From Poriferisodalis sp965204125 (GTDB lineage Bacteria; Actinomycetota; Acidimicrobiia; Acidimicrobiales; Poriferisodalaceae): 64,000 nucleotides of DNA. Below, one piece after another: positions 60,920 through 64,000 of the stretch. The notes under the pieces are model-generated. The model was not told the DNA's origin, ran no database searches, and was given only the letters and a program-made list of their open reading frames with translations. The DNA lies in NCBI RefSeq assembly GCF_965204125.1, contig NZ_OZ241968.1, positions 1,860,001 to 1,924,000 of the forward strand, written 5' to 3'. Both the position numbers and the translations under genes were made by a program. Each line of letters starts with the position of its first letter. The first letter of the stretch is position 1.

Positions 60920-63296
60920 AGAGCTGTACGCCGAAGCGACCGGGTTCAAGCCCTATGAATTTCAGCGGCGCGTAGCTGCGGAAGGCCTTCCGGAGCTGCT
61001 TCAAGTTCCGACGGGTTGTGGCAAGACGGAAGCCGTTGGTCTGGGATGGCTCTATCGCCGACGCCTGCACCCGGACGCCTATGTACGCACTGCCACTCCC
61101 CACTGGCTTGTCGTTGCGCTGCCGATGCGAACCCTCGTTGAGCAAACCGCCAATCGATTCGAATCGTGGCTCAAGCGCCTTGGCATGGATGGTGACATCG
61201 CCCTTCACAAGGTTCAGGGTGGAGCTGGCTGGAGCGATGACGACTGGCGGCTCAGCCCTGATCGTGACGCTGTGTTCGTTGGGACCATCGACATGCTGCT
61301 GTCCCGGGCCCTCAATCGCGGGTACGCCGACTGCCGCTGGCATTGGCCGATGGCATTCGGAGGATTCAACAACGGAGCGCACTGGGTGTTCGACGAGATC
61401 CAGCTAATGGATGTCGCCGCTCCCAACACCCGCCAGCTCCAATCCTTCCGTGACTCTTTCGGTACGGCTCTACCGACGTCGAGCACGTGGATGTCTGCCA
61501 CTGTGGATGAGCGGCTCCTGTGCACGGTAGATCGGCCTGACATCGGGGCCAAGATCGAACTTGATGATCATGATCGCCGTGGTGCCCTGAGTCACCGTTT
61601 GGATGCGCTCCGGACCGTCTCAGAGATCACCCTGCCGGCGAAATGGCCGGAGCGAACTCTCGCAGATCACCTGATTGACCGCCACCAACCAGGCACCCTC
61701 ACCTTGGCTGTGTTCAACACAGTGAACCGGGCGATCGATGCCTGGGAGGCGCTGAAGAAGCGCGACCCTGATGCCGACCTGGTTCTCTTGCATTCTCGTT
61801 ATCGGCCCGCTGACCGGGAAGACCGCACGGCTGCAGCTCTGTCGCCACCGGGTCCGGCAGGAAAGATCGTTGTCAGCACGCAGGTTCTGGAAGCCGGCAT
61901 TGATCTCTCGGCGACGCTCCTGTTCACCGAGTCTGCACCGTGGCCATCGATCGTGCAGCGCGCCGGGCGCTGCAACCGAGACGGCGCACGAAACGACGCT
62001 CAGTTGTTGTGGGCGATGCCGCCGAAGTCTCCGCCCTATGAGGAAGACGACGTGCACGCGTCGGCCGAAGCGCTTCGCTCGCTTGCCGGGGAACGAGTGT
62101 CGACTACCCGATTGCAAGACGCTGACGTGCACACAGCCGAGCGGATCACGCCAGTAATTCGGCGCAAGGATCTGATCGACTTGTTCGACACCACTCCAGA
62201 TCTGAGCGGCAACGATGTCGACGTCGCCCGGTTCATTCGTGACCGAGACGATCGCACCGTGCAGGTGGCATGGCGCGAAATCGCCGACAATCAGCCTTCG
62301 GGGGCATCGCCGCGTAGGGGTGAACTCTGCGGTGTGCCGATTGCCGAACTCGGGCAGTGGTTGCGGAAGGGCAACTCGGCATGGTTCCTCGACCACTTGG
62401 CTCGCGACCGCGACCAGCCCTGGGCGCGATGCACCGCTCGCGACCTGCGTGACGGCATCGAGGTGGTGCTCGACGCGAGCAAGGGTGGATACGACTCGGA
62501 AACAGGCTGGAATCCAAGAAGCACCGAGTCGGTGGCCGTCGTCACACCACCCGACTCGGCGTCGGTTAGTGCTGGGTTGTCACCTGACGAAGATGTCGCG
62601 GTGGCTGACGAACCAGCGTCACTCGCTGATGCTTGGTATCCGCTGGCCGAACATCTCATCGATGTCGAGCGTGAGTGCACGACGCTGCTCGAGGCGTTTG
62701 GAACTGTCGGTCTGACCGCCGAGATGCAGCGTGCCGCAATCGTCGCCGGACGGCTACACGACATCGGAAAGGCATCGGAGGTGTGGCAACAGGCGGCGCT
62801 GGCAACTGCTAGCGATGACGAGCGAGCCGATCTTCAATCCGACGGCCCATTTGCCAAGACGGGCAACCGCAGGCCGTTGCGCTTCGATCCACCCTTCTTC
62901 CGGCACGAGCTTGCGTCGGCCTTGGCCCTGATGGGTGAGGGTGCGTCGGCATTGGGTGACCACCGAGAAACCGATCTAGTGATCTACCTCGTCGCGTCGC
63001 ACCACGGGCGCATCCGTCTGTCGATCCGGCGGCCACCCGAAGAACTCGGCACCGATGATCGGGCCGTCACCACGCTTGGCATTGCGCCCGGGTCAGAACT
63101 TCCGGAGGTCAACCTTGGCGATTGGACGATTCCAGAGAGTCGTCTCAGGATTCCAACGGGGCACGATCGGTATGAGCGACGCGCGCTCGCCTTGCGAGAC
63201 CGTCCTGACCTCGGCCCGCTCCGCTTGGCATTCCTTGAGATGGTCGTTCGCTGCGCGGATTGGCGGGCGAGCCGCAACGTTGGTCAAGCCTCATGA
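60909..63296 (+). CDS. cas3: Type I-G (I-U) CRISPR-associated helicase/nuclease Cas3 with C-terminal HD
   Basis: A 795-residue protein starting at GTG 60909. The superfamily 2 helicase comes first: Walker A VPTGCGKTEA (33-42), DEIQ box 162-165, SAT 196-198, motif V VVSTQVLEAGIDLSA (321-335) and motif VI QRAGRCNR (350-357). The HD nuclease is at the C-terminus (about 575-795), reverse of classical Cas3: His582, His617-Asp618 (HDIGK), His666, His698-His699 (SHHGR) and Asp in CADW near the end. This helicase-HD order is characteristic of the I-G/I-U type. All catalytic residues look intact, so the enzyme is probably active. Its stop overlaps the csx17 start, and its start overlaps the Csb1-like frame. 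Confidence 0.92.
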   Translation: MLVEELYAEATGFKPYEFQRRVAAEGLPELLQVPTGCGKTEAVGLGWLYRRRLHPDAYVRTATPHWLVVALPMRTLVEQTANRFESWLKRLGMDGDIALHKVQGGAGWSDDDWRLSPDRDAVFVGTIDMLLSRALNRGYADCRWHWPMAFGGFNNGAHWVFDEIQLMDVAAPNTRQLQSFRDSFGTALPTSSTWMSATVDERLLCTVDRPDIGAKIELDDHDRRGALSHRLDALRTVSEITLPAKWPERTLADHLIDRHQPGTLTLAVFNTVNRAIDAWEALKKRDPDADLVLLHSRYRPADREDRTAAALSPPGPAGKIVVSTQVLEAGIDLSATLLFTESAPWPSIVQRAGRCNRDGARNDAQLLWAMPPKSPPYEEDDVHASAEALRSLAGERVSTTRLQDADVHTAERITPVIRRKDLIDLFDTTPDLSGNDVDVARFIRDRDDRTVQVAWREIADNQPSGASPRRGELCGVPIAELGQWLRKGNSAWFLDHLARDRDQPWARCTARDLRDGIEVVLDASKGGYDSETGWNPRSTESVAVVTPPDSASVSAGLSPDEDVAVADEPASLADAWYPLAEHLIDVERECTTLLEAFGTVGLTAEMQRAAIVAGRLHDIGKASEVWQQAALATASDDERADLQSDGPFAKTGNRRPLRFDPPFFRHELASALALMGEGASALGDHRETDLVIYLVASHHGRIRLSIRRPPEELGTDDRAVTTLGIAPGSELPEVNLGDWTIPESRLRIPTGHDRYERRALALRDRPDLGPLRLAFLEMVVRCADWRASRNVGQAS

Positions 63297-64000
63297 ACAG
63301 GGTCCATTTGCACGGGTGCAGGGCCGAGCCCCTGCTTTCCTACCTAGCGGGCCTCGGGGTCGTCCGTTTGGTTGCAGAACAGCTCGATCCCGAAGTCTCG
63401 GCTCGATGGGATAGTGATCACTTGGTCATCGCTGGCTCGGAACTCGACGACGCGAAGCTGGTCGAGTTCTTCTCGGAGGACTACCGACCCACCCCGCTCA
63501 TCGCTCCGTGGAATGGCCGCGGGGGGTTTCAAGACGGCATGGAGCGGCCTTCCGAGAAGATTGTGCAGAAGGTCGAGCGCGGCAATTCAGATCGGCTTGA
63601 GCCATACCGCAGTGCCATCGCGGCCGCTCGCGACATCTGGGAAGTGGCCCGCAGCCACCAGTTGCTCAAGGAAGGCAAGGTCCCCAGCAACCGAAAGGCC
63701 CAGTTCGTCGAGCTGTGCAGAGCGAGGCTCCCCGACGATGCGCTCTCTTGGCTTGATGCAACGGTGGTTCTCCTCGACGATGCCATCGCATTTCCCCTGA
63801 TTCTGGGCGGTGCAGGCGGTGTGATGGGCAGTCTGGACGCGTCGTTTGCCTTCCTTAAGTATCTGGATGCCTCCGGACTCTTGGATGAGCAAGAAGGTGC
63901 TCCGGCGCGAGGCAGCAGCAAACAGGAGTACAGACAGTCCCTTCTTCGCCATGCCCTGTTCCGCGATGGCGATGTTGGACTCGTCAGAGACAGCAGCGGT
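63293..64000 (+). CDS. csx17: Csx17 (Cas8g-like) type I-G CRISPR-associated protein, partial at right edge
   Basis: ATG 63293 overlaps the cas3 stop (ATGA). The frame stays open for 236 codons to the window end, so the C-terminal part is outside. The N-terminus HLHGCRAEPLLSYLAGLGVVRLVAEQLDPEVSARWD and FFSEDYRPTPLIAPWNGRGGF is the Csx17 signature: PLxSYLxxLGVxRLVAEQxDP and YRPTPxxAPWNGGxGF. Later FPLILGGAGGVMGSLDASFAFLKYL replaces the usual PLLGTGGNDGxxDFxxxF motif. Csx17 is the proposed large subunit (Cas8) of type I-G Cascade. Csb2, cas4/cas1 and cas2 are expected beyond the edge. Confidence 0.88.
   Translation, partial: MNRVHLHGCRAEPLLSYLAGLGVVRLVAEQLDPEVSARWDSDHLVIAGSELDDAKLVEFFSEDYRPTPLIAPWNGRGGFQDGMERPSEKIVQKVERGNSDRLEPYRSAIAAARDIWEVARSHQLLKEGKVPSNRKAQFVELCRARLPDDALSWLDATVVLLDDAIAFPLILGGAGGVMGSLDASFAFLKYLDASGLLDEQEGAPARGSSKQEYRQSLLRHALFRDGDVGLVRDSSG

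Overview
The window is high-G+C DNA packed with genes and reads like an actinobacterium. The mix of F420/flavin luciferase-like oxidoreductases (four), acyl-CoA dehydrogenases, orphan acyl-CoA carboxyltransferases, SDRs, an MMPL exporter, a DUF222/13E12 HNH protein and a DapC-type aminotransferase closest in my memory to the mycobacterial one suggests Acidimicrobiia or a relative. That placement is inference from gene content; no rRNA or tRNA gene is present to confirm it.

Layout. 1-9 kb: the edge of a GPP34-like gene, an acyl-CoA carboxyltransferase, a MacB/FtsX-type ABC exporter pair, GluQ overlapping a nitroreductase-SRPBCC fusion, and a lipoprotein. 9-18 kb: DapC-like aminotransferase, a small two-gene module resembling a toxin-antitoxin pair, a membrane protein, and catabolic genes (LLM oxidoreductase, PaaK, NIPSNAP, HpaI-type aldolase, amidohydrolase) plus a VWA protein. 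18-22 kb: an AIM24 protein, two poorly characterised proteins, and a UGSC-type selenoprotein whose frame runs through an in-frame TGA followed at once by a textbook bacterial SECIS hairpin. 22-34 kb: MFS transporters, Tag, 5-FCL, a sterol-desaturase-like enzyme, SurE, a metallophosphoesterase and an ABC-F ATPase. 34-38 kb: two tandem paralogous ABC-transporter binding lipoproteins, each with its own duplicated terminator hairpin. 38-60 kb: lipid and xenobiotic metabolism (FAD oxidase, two acyl-CoA dehydrogenases, SDRs, second carboxyltransferase, crotonase, P450), MMPL, 5'-nucleotidase with LysM, and Ppx/GppA. 60.6 kb to the right edge: the start of a type I-G (formerly I-U) CRISPR-Cas locus, with a shortened Csb1/Cas7-like reading frame, Cas3 with a C-terminal HD domain, and Csx17/Cas8g cut by the window end. 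No CRISPR array is visible.

Expression signals. At least thirteen genes have a TANNNT -10 hexamer placed 6-8 bases before the start codon, the arrangement expected for leaderless mRNAs. Others have clear Shine-Dalgarno sequences, and the two classes helped choose start codons. Most convergent gene ends carry GC-rich hairpins. The strongest observations are the selenoprotein with its SECIS element, the CRISPR remnant, the duplicated binding-protein/terminator unit, and a 54-base tandem duplication of an SDR gene's 3' end.
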